Shown here one piece after another: positions 1 through 5,065 of a stretch of DNA of 5,065 nt; within the stretch, counting starts at the first letter, position 1; every line of letters begins with the position of its first letter. This stretch comes from Nitrosospira sp. (GTDB lineage Bacteria > Pseudomonadota > Gammaproteobacteria > Burkholderiales > Nitrosomonadaceae). Position numbers and translations under genes: made by a program. The stretch is taken from positions 1 through 5,065 of the forward strand of contig JAKDLC010000184.1 in the NCBI GenBank assembly GCA_030453055.1, read 5' to 3'. The notes under the pieces were generated by a model. It saw nothing but the letters and a program-made list of their open reading frames with translations. It ran no database searches and was not told the DNA's origin.

Positions 1-62
1 TCGGCATGTTGTGGTACCGGCTCATGCCTGCCCGCAATTTGACCGGATCGGGATTAAACTAA
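1..62 (+). CDS. possible 3' end of an upstream gene (partial, unidentified)
   Basis: A frame is open from the left edge (codons from base 3) to a TAA at 60-62. It would encode a tail reading GMLWYRLMPARNLTGSGLN. The stop lies 27 bases before the OsmC-family start, which is typical operon spacing on the same strand. Nothing in these 19 residues identifies a family, and so short an open frame could occur by chance. If real, it is the last gene before the OsmC-family gene and probably shares its transcript. Confidence 0.35.
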   Translation, partial: GMLWYRLMPARNLTGSGLN

Positions 63-76
63 TGCGCGGAAATTTC

Positions 77-85
77 GGGAAAGGA
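77..85 (+). promoter_or_regulatory. ribosome binding site of the OsmC-family gene
   Basis: The purine-rich GGGAAAGGA ends four bases before the ATG at 90 and includes an AAGGA core. It supports that start codon. Confidence 0.6.
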
Positions 86-89
86 CATC

Positions 90-506
90 ATGAAAACACG
101 CATCGAATGGAAGGATGGAATGAGTTTTCTGGGTGAATCCGGCAGCGGCCACACCGTGCTGATGGATGGACCGCCCGAAGCGGGCGGCAGAAACGCGGGC
201 CCGCGCCCGATGGAAATGGTGTTAATGGGAACCGGGGGTTGTGCCGCTTTTGACGTGGTGCTGATTCTTAAAAAGAGCCGTCAGGATATCAGCGATTGCG
301 TGGTTGAAATCGAAGCGGAACGGGCATTGGAAGAACCCAAGGTATTCACTCGCATTCATTTCCATTTCATCCTGACAGGAAAACAACTGAAGCCTGAGCA
401 AGTAGAACGGGCTATCAATCTCTCCGCGGAAAAATACTGCTCCGCCTCGATCATGCTGGCGAAAACGGCGGAATTGACGCACGACTTTGAAATCGTGGAG
501 GCTTGA
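90..506 (+). CDS. OsmC family protein, YhfA-like
   Basis: This encodes 138 residues, the usual size of a small cytoplasmic OsmC/Ohr-fold protein. The two hallmark cysteines are present: C51 in the segment PMEMVLMGTGGC, and C117 in LSAEKYCSAS. In OsmC/Ohr peroxidases this pair forms the thiol redox centre that reduces organic hydroperoxides. The N-terminal GESGSGHTVLMDG, the PRPMEMVLM segment and the AEKYCS helix resemble E. coli YhfA more closely than OsmC or Ohr proper. YhfA has no firmly assigned substrate, so peroxidase activity is only a family-based inference. The ATG is well supported by GGGAAAGGA at 77-85. No upstream promoter is obvious, and co-transcription with the gene ending at 62 is likely. 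It converges on coq7, leaving a 100-base gap. Confidence 0.93.
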   Translation: MKTRIEWKDGMSFLGESGSGHTVLMDGPPEAGGRNAGPRPMEMVLMGTGGCAAFDVVLILKKSRQDISDCVVEIEAERALEEPKVFTRIHFHFILTGKQLKPEQVERAINLSAEKYCSASIMLAKTAELTHDFEIVEA

Positions 507-537
507 AAGCTAACTCACTTTAAAGGTGAAGGTCAAG

Positions 538-562
538 TGACACAAAAAGTCTTTGTGGATCA
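538..562 (+). terminator. weak hairpin downstream of the OsmC-family gene
   Basis: CACAAA (541-546) pairs with TTTGTG (552-557) around a five-base loop. The stem extends by TGA (538-540) with TCA (560-562) across a two-base bulge. It lies about 30 bases past the OsmC-family stop and is followed by an A/T-rich stretch rather than a clean T-run. The stem is AT-rich, so it would be weak. It could help end transcription between the convergent genes, but it also overlaps the 5' part of repeat copy 1 and may have no role. Confidence 0.25.
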
Positions 563-575
563 TTGCGCTAAATTA

Positions 576-605
576 AAAAATGAGCGGTCAACTGCCGGAT
601 TTAGG
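576..605 (+). repeat. direct repeat copy 1, beside the coq7 stop codon
   Basis: This 30-base segment matches 2721-2750 at 26 of 30 positions in the same orientation. It starts AAAAATGAGCG and ends GCCGGATTTAGG. Read on the plus strand it encodes KNERSTAGFR, identical to the other copy, with every mismatch at a third codon position. Peptide similarity extends upstream from about 540 (TQ..FV...., then LKNERSTAGFR). The core ends one base before the coq7 stop codon (607-609, minus strand). No transposase or target duplication is visible. See the findings for interpretation. Confidence 0.7.
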
Positions 606-606
606 T

Positions 607-1233
607 TCAAACCCAATACGCGGTTTTTGTCATCACTTTTGATCCCAGCTTCATCGCCAGTTTCACGGGCAGGGGCAATTCCGCGCCACCGTGAGACATG
701 GCCGCGGTAGCGTGGCCGGCTTCATCCACCTGCATCTGTGCGACGATGGCGCGGCTTTTATTGTCGTGGTGCGGCAAACGCTTCAAATGCCCAGCCAGAT
801 GGGCTTCCACCTGGCGTTCGGTTTCCGCGAGAAATCCCAGGTTCCACCTGTCGCCGAGCATTCCCGCCAACGCGCCAATGGCGAATGATCCCCCGTACCA
901 GAGCGGATTCAACAGGCTCTTGCGTCCGCTTAGTTCTGCGATGCGCCGCTCGGTCCAGGCAAGATGTTCGGTTTCCTCACGCGCCGCTTGCGTCAGGGTA
1001 TGCTGCACCTCTGTGTCACGCGCGGTGAGCGCCTGCCCCTGATATAGCGCTTGCGCGCAGATTTCGCCGACATGATTGACGCGCATCAATGCAGTGGATT
1101 CGCTTTTTTCCGAATTATTCAATTCGGCTTCCGGCAATTCTGTCCCGGGGACGGTGCGCAATGTTTGCGCCGGCGTCAGCAACGTGCGTAGCGCGTGGTC
1201 GAAACCAATGATGAATTTATCGATGTTCGGCAT
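607..1233 (-). CDS. coq7: Coq7, di-iron demethoxyubiquinone hydroxylase (2-polyprenyl-3-methyl-6-methoxy-1,4-benzoquinol monooxygenase)
   Basis: This 208-residue protein catalyses the C6 hydroxylation of demethoxyubiquinol, the penultimate step of aerobic ubiquinone synthesis. It acts at the inner face of the cytoplasmic membrane. The ferritin-like di-iron ligands are all visible: E57 in NHVGE, E87 and H90 in EETEH, E139 in the ETERQVEAH helix, and E171 with H174 in DEAGH. Their spacing matches the Coq7 family (30 residues between the first two glutamates, 52 to the third). A hydrophobic stretch near 114-126 ([13 protein letters not shown]) fits membrane association. The frame stays open to a TTG at 1263, but the ATG at 1233 is preferred. 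It has GGAGGA eight bases upstream and gives the family N-terminus [18 protein letters not shown]. It follows glcF on the same strand after 37 bases, so the two are probably co-transcribed. Length is typical and nothing is broken. Confidence 0.96.
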   Translation of the reverse strand: MPNIDKFIIGFDHALRTLLTPAQTLRTVPGTELPEAELNNSEKSESTALMRVNHVGEICAQALYQGQALTARDTEVQHTLTQAAREETEHLAWTERRIAELSGRKSLLNPLWYGGSFAIGALAGMLGDRWNLGFLAETERQVEAHLAGHLKRLPHHDNKSRAIVAQMQVDEAGHATAAMSHGGAELPLPVKLAMKLGSKVMTKTAYWV

Positions 1234-1240
1234 GAGCGTT

Positions 1241-1246
1241 TCCTCC
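1241..1246 (-). promoter_or_regulatory. strong ribosome binding site deciding the coq7 start
   Basis: On the minus strand this reads GGAGGA, about seven to eight bases before the ATG at 1233. It is the strongest Shine-Dalgarno sequence in the window and rules in favour of the ATG over the upstream in-frame TTG at 1263. Confidence 0.75.
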
Positions 1247-1270
1247 AATACAATCAGAATCAAACCACGA

Positions 1271-2671
1271 TTACATACCCATCTGGCGCGCCAATAGCGT
1301 TACCGGATGCAGCACTTCGACCTCCGACCCGGCTTCGCGCAAAGCGCTGGCGATATACATGGCGCAGCCGACATTGGACGTGGCGAGGTAATGGGCGCCG
1401 CTTGCGTCCAACGCGGCTATTTTATCACGCAGCAGCGCCTTCGCCATTTCCGGCTGGTCCAGAAAATAGGTCCCGGCCGCGCCGCAACACTGGTCATTTC
1501 CCGCGAGCGGGGCGATCCGCGCCCCGGGAATGCGCGCCAGCAACGCGTAGGAATGCTTCGCGCCGCGCAATATATTGCGCAGACTGCATGTCTCGTGTAC
1601 CGCAATCTTTTGCGGTAACGGCGCGAGCGTTACGTCATCCCATCCGTCAGCCACCGCCAGAAACGCACTGATGTCCATGACTTTGGCTGAAAAATCCGCC
1701 GCTTGTTCATTCCGTGGCCGTCCTGCGGAGCGGCCCTGCCTGGCGCTCGATTGCGCAAGATCAGGTTCTTCCGGCATTTCCGTTCCGTTACAAAAAGCGT
1801 ACTCCGCCAATTGGACCCCACAACCCGACGCCGTGCTGATGATCGCCTGCAAATTCAACCCGTCAAATGCCTCCCTATTCTGGCGCGCCAGTTGCACCGC
1901 CGCTTGCCTGTCGCCGCCATGTTGATGCAAGGCGCCGCAGCAGGTTTGCCTGGACGGTACTTGTACCGTATAACCCAGACGGTTAAGCACGAATATTGCC
2001 GCATTGAGCGTTGCCACGTCCGTCAGCCGCGCTATGCAGCCAAGAAACAGACCCACTTCTCCGCGCGGTTTCCCGATTGGCGGATAAACCGCTTGCCAGG
2101 TGTTGACCATGCCTTTCGTTCCGGCAGCGGAGTGAGGGGCGCCGACGCGTGACAATTGCCTCTCCAGCACGGCAAGCTTTGTTTTTTCAAGCAAGCCCGA
2201 TTTTCGGGCTGCTTTCTGCAAACCGGTTCTCTGGTAAAAACGCAAGAGCGGGCGCAGTGCATCGAGACGCGCGGGCTTGGCGATCAACTCACTCTCCGCC
2301 AATCGCCGGAACCGGGATTTTCGCATCACCGTTCTCTCATTCGGGAGATCCGGAGATGACGACGCCATCACGGCGCGAGCGCCATCCACCAGCTTTCCAT
2401 ACGCCACATCGCTGGGGCAAACCGCCTCACAGGCGCGACAGGTCAGGCAGCGATCTATGTGCAGAGCAAAACGCGCATTCATCGGAATGCGTCCACTTGC
2501 CGCACCCCCCATCAGGGCGATGCGGCCGCGCGGCGAGTCGGCTTCCGACAGGGTTATGCGATACGTAGGACAATGCGGCAGGCACAGGCCGCACGCGACG
2601 CAGCGGTTGGCTTCGTTGATAATTGAATCTAAAGAAAAATCGGCTGGAAGATCGTCAGGTTTTATGATCAT
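1271..2671 (-). CDS. glcF: glycolate oxidase iron-sulfur subunit-like protein (GlcF family)
   Basis: This 466-residue protein has the GlcF layout. Two [4Fe-4S] motifs come first: C24xxC27xxC30xxxC34P and C75xxC78xxC81xxxC85P. Two CCG domains follow: C212 with C244-C245-G, and C362 with C395-C396-G. TASGCG (279-285) and SNVGC (432-436) are also GlcF-like. In the glycolate dehydrogenase complex this subunit carries electrons from the flavin subunits GlcD/GlcE towards the quinone pool at the membrane. It is about 60 residues longer than E. coli GlcF. Part of the excess is a polar, Arg/Gln-rich linker at about 298-330, between the CCG domains, with no recognisable motif. The ATG at 2671 is the first normal start after an upstream stop and puts the first cysteine at residue 24, as in E. 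coli GlcF. However, GGAG touches the ATG, so the ribosome site is poor. No glcD or glcE is adjacent: the upstream neighbour is divergent. The electron donor, and hence glycolate specificity, is therefore inferred from similarity only. Confidence 0.88.
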   Translation of the reverse strand: MIIKPDDLPADFSLDSIINEANRCVACGLCLPHCPTYRITLSEADSPRGRIALMGGAASGRIPMNARFALHIDRCLTCRACEAVCPSDVAYGKLVDGARAVMASSSPDLPNERTVMRKSRFRRLAESELIAKPARLDALRPLLRFYQRTGLQKAARKSGLLEKTKLAVLERQLSRVGAPHSAAGTKGMVNTWQAVYPPIGKPRGEVGLFLGCIARLTDVATLNAAIFVLNRLGYTVQVPSRQTCCGALHQHGGDRQAAVQLARQNREAFDGLNLQAIISTASGCGVQLAEYAFCNGTEMPEEPDLAQSSARQGRSAGRPRNEQAADFSAKVMDISAFLAVADGWDDVTLAPLPQKIAVHETCSLRNILRGAKHSYALLARIPGARIAPLAGNDQCCGAAGTYFLDQPEMAKALLRDKIAALDASGAHYLATSNVGCAMYIASALREAGSEVEVLHPVTLLARQMGM

Positions 2672-2720
2672 CTCCGCTGGAAAACAGAAAACCCAGTCTG
2701 ATTTTGTGAGAAATGAGCTG

Positions 2721-2750
2721 AAAAATGAGCGCTCGACCGCCGGATTCAGG
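2721..2750 (+). repeat. direct repeat copy 2, upstream of glcF
   Basis: This is the partner of the repeat at 576-605, with 26 of 30 bases identical in the same orientation. It contains the palindrome GAGCGCTC (2727-2734), which is broken in copy 1. On the plus strand it encodes KNERSTAGFR inside a small frame from ATG 2664 to TAG 2772-2774. On the minus strand it reads LNPAVERSFF, in frame with glcF and open through to its ATG, although no ATG, GTG or TTG lies upstream of 2671 in that frame. It sits in what would be the glcF leader. Confidence 0.7.
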
Positions 2751-2772
2751 ATAACGTATCATTCGCACGGAT

Positions 2773-2803
2773 AGTGTACCACCCAGGCGGTGAATCCGGT
2801 CAA
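2773..2803 (-). promoter_or_regulatory. weak promoter candidate for glcF-coq7
   Basis: On the minus strand, TTGACC (2803-2798) resembles a -35 box and TACACT (2778-2773) a -10 box. The spacer is 19 bases, longer than ideal. If used, it would give a leader of roughly 95 bases containing all of repeat copy 2. The match is modest and may be chance. Confidence 0.22.
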
Positions 2804-2930
2804 CGGCGAATCGGTGAAGTATTGCAGACCATGCATCGAGCCACAGCGCGTTGCTTCCACAATCCCGATTTACCGGGTACGCCGAAGGTATCGTTTACTT
2901 TACTTACCCAAGCTGTGCAATGCAAAATAA

Positions 2931-2953
2931 GGCCGGGTTACAATCTTCCGGCC
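2931..2953 (+). promoter_or_regulatory. GC-rich hairpin upstream of the TMEM165-family gene
   Basis: GGCCGG (2931-2936) and CCGGCC (2948-2953) form a perfect six-pair stem with an 11-base loop. It ends 25 bases before the TTG start. The position suits a leader structure or attenuator. No T-run follows, so it is not a normal intrinsic terminator. Confidence 0.3.
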
Positions 2954-2978
2954 ATTTATTCTCGCCAACGCTTCGATT

Positions 2979-3548
2979 TTGGAAGTTTTTCTTATCTCCA
3001 CGCTGCTGGTTGCTCTCGCCGAAATCGGCGACAAGACTCAGCTCCTTTCCTTTGTTCTGGCTGCGAAGCTGCGGCGGCCCTATCCCATCATGATGGGTAT
3101 TTTAGCCGCCACTCTGCTCAATCATGCCTTGGCGGCTTCGGTCGGCGCGTGGCTGGCAAACCTGATCTCGCCGCAAGCTCTCCATTGGATCATCGGGCTC
3201 TCGTTCATCGGTTTCGGCTTGTGGGCGCTGAAGCCTGACACGCTCGATGGAGATCCCCATATTTTTAGCGCCGGCGTGTTCGTTACCACGCTGATCGCTT
3301 TTTTTCTGGCTGAAATGGGTGATAAGACACAGTTGGCGACTGTGGCGTTGGCCGCGCGCTACGATGCGCTGGCGCTGGTCGTGCTCGGAACCACGCTCGG
3401 CATGATGCTCGCCAACGCGCCAGCGGTCTGGATCGGCAAGGCGCTCGCCCACCGTATCAATATGAAGTGGATGCGATGGTTCGCGGCGGCTTCGTTCGTC
3501 CTGATGGGGCTTTGGTCGCTTGCCGCCGGCGGTACCGCCGGCGGGTAA
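2979..3548 (+). CDS. TMEM165/GDT1 (UPF0016) family cation transporter, probable manganese exporter
   Basis: This 189-residue integral membrane protein has two homologous halves, each carrying the family signature: E15-IGDKTQ (to residue 21) and E112-MGDKTQ (to residue 118). In this family the acidic residues form the cation path. Bacterial members export Mn2+, while eukaryotic relatives move Ca2+/Mn2+ in the Golgi. About six membrane segments can be seen, near 4-26, 38-60, 66-84, 97-119, 130-152 and 166-183, with a basic loop (KLRRP) after the first. The start is a TTG: the frame opens after a TAA at 2928-2930 and contains no ATG or GTG before it. TTG gives the family-like N-terminus MEVFLIST directly before the first motif. 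I see no good Shine-Dalgarno sequence, so translation may be weak or regulated. The last residues (AAGGTAGG) are encoded by a perfect palindrome. The substrate is inferred from the family. Confidence 0.9.
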   Translation: MEVFLISTLLVALAEIGDKTQLLSFVLAAKLRRPYPIMMGILAATLLNHALAASVGAWLANLISPQALHWIIGLSFIGFGLWALKPDTLDGDPHIFSAGVFVTTLIAFFLAEMGDKTQLATVALAARYDALALVVLGTTLGMMLANAPAVWIGKALAHRINMKWMRWFAAASFVLMGLWSLAAGGTAGG

Positions 3549-3556
3549 CCGGCGGC
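3522..3556 (+). terminator. large GC palindrome across the 3' end of the transporter gene
   Basis: Bases 3523-3544 are a perfect 22-base palindrome centred on GGTACC (3531-3536). It covers the last codons, and the stop codon follows at 3546-3548. An alternative pairing joins GCCGCCGG (3522-3529) with CCGGCGGC (3549-3556) around the stop. Both structures would be very stable. No T-run follows, so factor-independent termination is doubtful. A role in 3' end protection or bidirectional termination between convergent genes is inference. Confidence 0.4.
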
Positions 3557-3562
3557 TACTGT

Positions 3563-3585
3563 AGCGGGCTGGCATCCCCAGCGCT
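3563..3585. terminator. second hairpin between convergent genes
   Basis: AGCG (3563-3566) pairs with CGCT (3582-3585), and CTGG (3569-3572) with CCAG (3578-3581). There is a two-base bulge (GG) and a five-base loop. It lies in the 49-base gap between the transporter and CBS-protein stops, where a shared terminator is expected. It has no T-run on either side, so the call is tentative. Confidence 0.35.
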
Positions 3586-3597
3586 GGCGGCTGTCGA

Positions 3598-4032
3598 TCA
3601 GCGAATCCCGTGTATGTAACGTTCGAGCTGGTGGATGATGAATTGCTGATCGGAGATGGCGTCCTTGACCAGGTCGCCGATGGAGATAATGCCGACGACT
3701 TTATCGTTTTCAAGTACAGGCAAATGGCGTACCCGCATCTGGGTAACCAACGCCATGCAATCCTCGGTGGTGTAGTCAGGACTGACATAGGCCACCTGTG
3801 CGGTCATGATTTCCCTGACCGGAACGTCTCTCATCGATTTATCCAGCATATATGCCTTACGGGAATAATCTCTTTCCGTGACGATACCAACCAGTTTTCC
3901 CGCCTCCAGCACCAGCAGTGCGCCAATGTTTCTGGCCGCCATTAACTCCATGGCATCGTACAACGATTTGTCCGGCGCAATGTTCGCAACCTCGTAACCC
4001 TTGCCTTGCAGTAATTGTCCTACTGTCTTCAT
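3598..4032 (-). CDS. two-CBS-domain protein
   Basis: This 144-residue cytoplasmic protein consists almost entirely of one CBS pair (Bateman module). CBS1 spans about 11-65, ending IGALLVLEAGKLVGIVTERDYSRK. CBS2 spans about 76-130, with RHLPVLENDKVVGIISIGDLVK. Each half has the conserved G-(I/V)-(I/V)-(T/S)-x-x-D end, where CBS modules usually contact adenosyl ligands such as AMP, ATP or SAM. No catalytic, DNA-binding or membrane domain is attached, so it is probably a stand-alone sensor or regulatory partner with unknown ligand and target. The start is supported by GGGGA about six bases before the ATG. It converges with the transporter gene and lies downstream of the MidA-family gene. A 190-base gap and its own likely promoter suggest separate transcription. 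The length is usual for this group. Confidence 0.92.
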   Translation of the reverse strand: MKTVGQLLQGKGYEVANIAPDKSLYDAMELMAARNIGALLVLEAGKLVGIVTERDYSRKAYMLDKSMRDVPVREIMTAQVAYVSPDYTTEDCMALVTQMRVRHLPVLENDKVVGIISIGDLVKDAISDQQFIIHQLERYIHGIR

Positions 4033-4069
4033 CCGATATCCCCACGCTTCAGTTTGGAACTCCGAATTT

Positions 4070-4093
4070 CGTATCGAACCCCGTGTCGAACCC
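4070..4093 (-). repeat. 12-bp tandem repeat in the CBS-gene leader
   Basis: On the minus strand two abutting units read GGGTTCGACACG and GGGTTCGATACG, identical at 11 of 12 positions. They lie about 40-60 bases upstream of the CBS-protein start and just downstream of the predicted -10 box. The position suits an operator or leader element, but no known binding site is recognised. Confidence 0.5.
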
Positions 4094-4111
4094 TTTTATC
4101 GGGCTCATCCA

Positions 4112-4142
4112 ATCATAGCATGTCGAAGTAAAAACCTGACAG
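4112..4142 (-). promoter_or_regulatory. predicted promoter of the CBS-domain gene
   Basis: On the minus strand, TATGAT (4117-4112) matches the -10 consensus at five of six positions and is preceded by TGC, an extended -10. A -35-like CTGTCA (4142-4137) lies 19 bases further upstream, which is long but less important with an extended -10. Transcription would start near 4105, giving a leader of about 70 bases that contains the tandem repeat. Confidence 0.45.
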
Positions 4143-4222
4143 GCCGTTTGTCGTCCTTAATGAGTCGAGTCTAACGAACAGCTATTTGTAATACCCGCTA
4201 CGCTTGTTTCGATGCTTTGAGA

Positions 4223-5065
4223 TTACAATAGACGGCTTTTATCGCCCCCACCAAATCCGGTAAGCGGTTGATGAATATTCCTGCCGAAAGCGATAGCCTT
4301 GAACAGTTCCCCCATTTCAGCGGGGCTTACCAGTTTCTGCAGCTGATTTGCCAACGGCAAATAGTCCTTTGCATTTTCCGCCGGCGTCTGCGCCAGAATG
4401 TCGGCTACTTCGCAGTTGATGAGGAAGTGCGCCTGGGTGGTATAACCGAGAAACTCCAGTCCCGCATCGGTTGCAGCTCCGGCGATAGCACTGAAATCCA
4501 CATGGCTGGTGATGTCCTGCAAGCCCGGCAGATAAAATGGATCGTCGTGGGCATGATGCCGGTAATGGCACATCAGTGTCCCATAATTACGCTGGCGGTG
4601 GTAATACTCACTACGTCCGAAACCGTAGTCGATCAGCACTATTGCGCCCTGCTGCAAAATGTTCGCGAGACTGCGTATGAAACTCCGGCTGGCAAGGCTG
4701 ATTTCGCTGACGTATTCGCCAGTATCTCCGCTGATATCGCTGCTGCCGCGGTCCAGCCGGGGATTCAATTCGCGCGCGGTCTCGAAAAGCTCTCCATCCG
4801 TAAGCAGGCGGTCGCTCCACTTGAATTCGCCATCACCCGGCGTACCCGGCGTATTCAGCGCGACGCCACGCTCGAACATACCCGCATCACGCCACGCAAC
4901 CAGATGCACCGGCATAGCGTCGAGTACTTCATTGGCAAGTATCAGTCCGTTGTGTCTGGCGGGTAAACGTTCCAGCCAGACAACCAACGACGAGAGATGC
5001 GGCGCGTTCCTCTCCAATAACAGCCGTTGCCGCTGTTGCAACTCCGCGCTGCCTTCAACAATACA
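4223..5065 (-). CDS. MidA/NDUFAF7-family SAM-dependent methyltransferase (partial, N-terminus outside window)
   Basis: The frame is open to the right edge and gives the C-terminal 280 residues; full-length family members are usually about 380-400. The edge itself reads CIVEGSAELQQRQ, so the gene clearly continues and no internal start should be taken. Family landmarks, numbered from the edge, are ANEVLDAMPVH (44-54), VLIDYGFGRSEYY (143-155), GTLMCHYRHHAHDDPF (162-177) and GLQDITSHVDF (181-191). These are the core of COG1565. The SAM-binding glycine loop is expected upstream, outside the window. The mitochondrial relative NDUFAF7 dimethylates an arginine of a complex I subunit. Bacterial members are annotated as SAM-dependent methyltransferases, mostly with unproven targets. 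No clear terminator follows the TAA at 4223-4225. Confidence 0.93.
   Translation of the reverse strand, partial: CIVEGSAELQQRQRLLLERNAPHLSSLVVWLERLPARHNGLILANEVLDAMPVHLVAWRDAGMFERGVALNTPGTPGDGEFKWSDRLLTDGELFETARELNPRLDRGSSDISGDTGEYVSEISLASRSFIRSLANILQQGAIVLIDYGFGRSEYYHRQRNYGTLMCHYRHHAHDDPFYLPGLQDITSHVDFSAIAGAATDAGLEFLGYTTQAHFLINCEVADILAQTPAENAKDYLPLANQLQKLVSPAEMGELFKAIAFGRNIHQPLTGFGGGDKSRLL

Larger units (their letters stand above)
2672..2978. other. 307-bp intergenic region between divergent genes
   Basis: This region separates glcF (minus) from the TMEM165-family gene (plus). It holds repeat copy 2 (2721-2750, weaker similarity from about 2691), a weak minus-strand promoter candidate (2773-2803), a 9-bp inverted pair (CCGGATTCA at 2740-2748, TGAATCCGG at 2791-2799) and a GC hairpin at 2931-2953. 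A plus-strand frame from GTG 2774 runs through it into the transporter gene, but its product resembles nothing I know, so I do not call it. I found no convincing plus-strand promoter and no recognisable riboswitch. Confidence 0.6.
4033..4222 (-). other. 190-bp gap between the MidA-family and CBS-domain genes
   Basis: Both flanking genes are on the minus strand. The gap contains the predicted CBS-gene promoter and the tandem repeat. Between 4143 and 4222 I see no gene, no strong hairpin and no T-run that would end the MidA-family transcript. Confidence 0.5.

Noticed and set aside
1234..1263. Upstream TTG start for coq7 adding ten residues
   Set aside because: The ATG at 1233 has a near-perfect ribosome site and gives the family N-terminus; the extension runs across that site.
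2740..2799. 9-bp inverted pair CCGGATTCA / TGAATCCGG as a third repeat copy or mobile element end
   Set aside because: The match does not extend beyond nine bases, the arms are 42 bases apart, and no transposase is nearby.
2774..2978. yybP-ykoY manganese riboswitch upstream of the TMEM165-family gene
   Set aside because: I looked for it because the family is a frequent target, but I could not find the conserved GGGGAGUA-type core or the paired loop arrangement by eye. A covariance search would settle it.
2774..3238. Plus-strand frame from GTG 2774 through the intergenic region
   Set aside because: Its second half is out of frame with the transporter it overlaps. Its first half has no family resemblance and no ribosome site.
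3102..3788. 228-codon minus-strand frame across the transporter and CBS genes
   Set aside because: It overlaps two well-supported genes, is Arg/Pro/Ser-rich as shadow frames are, and has no recognisable domain.
4268..4966. Long plus-strand open frame (232 codons) antisense to the MidA-family gene
   Set aside because: The minus strand encodes clear, conserved family motifs throughout, and the plus-strand product resembles nothing known. It is a shadow of a GC-rich coding strand.

Overview
The window looks like ordinary chromosome of a betaproteobacterium, plausibly of the Nitrosomonadaceae (Nitrosospira/Nitrosomonas type). This rests on the protein families present, their pairing, moderately high GC and a Coq7-type (not UbiF-type) ubiquinone hydroxylase. 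It is an inference from gene style, not a database match. There is no rRNA, tRNA, CRISPR array, transposase or phage gene.

Layout: (1) 1-62, a possible 3' tail of an upstream gene; (2) 90-506 (+), an OsmC-family protein of the YhfA type; (3) 607-2671 (-), a two-gene unit, glcF (glycolate oxidase iron-sulfur subunit-like) followed by coq7 (di-iron hydroxylase of ubiquinone synthesis); (4) 2672-2978, a 307-bp region between divergent genes; (5) 2979-3548 (+), a TMEM165/GDT1 (UPF0016) membrane transporter starting at TTG; (6) 3549-3597, a short hairpin-rich gap between convergent genes; (7) 3598-4032 (-), a protein of two CBS domains; (8) 4033-4222, its leader, with a likely promoter and a 12-bp tandem repeat; (9) 4223-5065 (-), the C-terminal 280 residues of a MidA/NDUFAF7-family methyltransferase, cut by the right edge.

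Loosely, several genes touch quinone-linked respiration: Coq7 makes ubiquinone, GlcF-type subunits pass electrons from a flavin dehydrogenase towards the quinone pool, and the mitochondrial relative of MidA helps assemble complex I. Only glcF and coq7 look co-transcribed; the rest is adjacency.

The most unusual feature is a pair of diverged direct repeats (576-605 and 2721-2750, 26 of 30 bases identical) that bracket the glcF-coq7 pair almost exactly. All core differences fall at third codon positions of one plus-strand frame, and the similarity continues upstream at peptide level. I see no convincing new multi-gene system; this repeat pair is the best lead.
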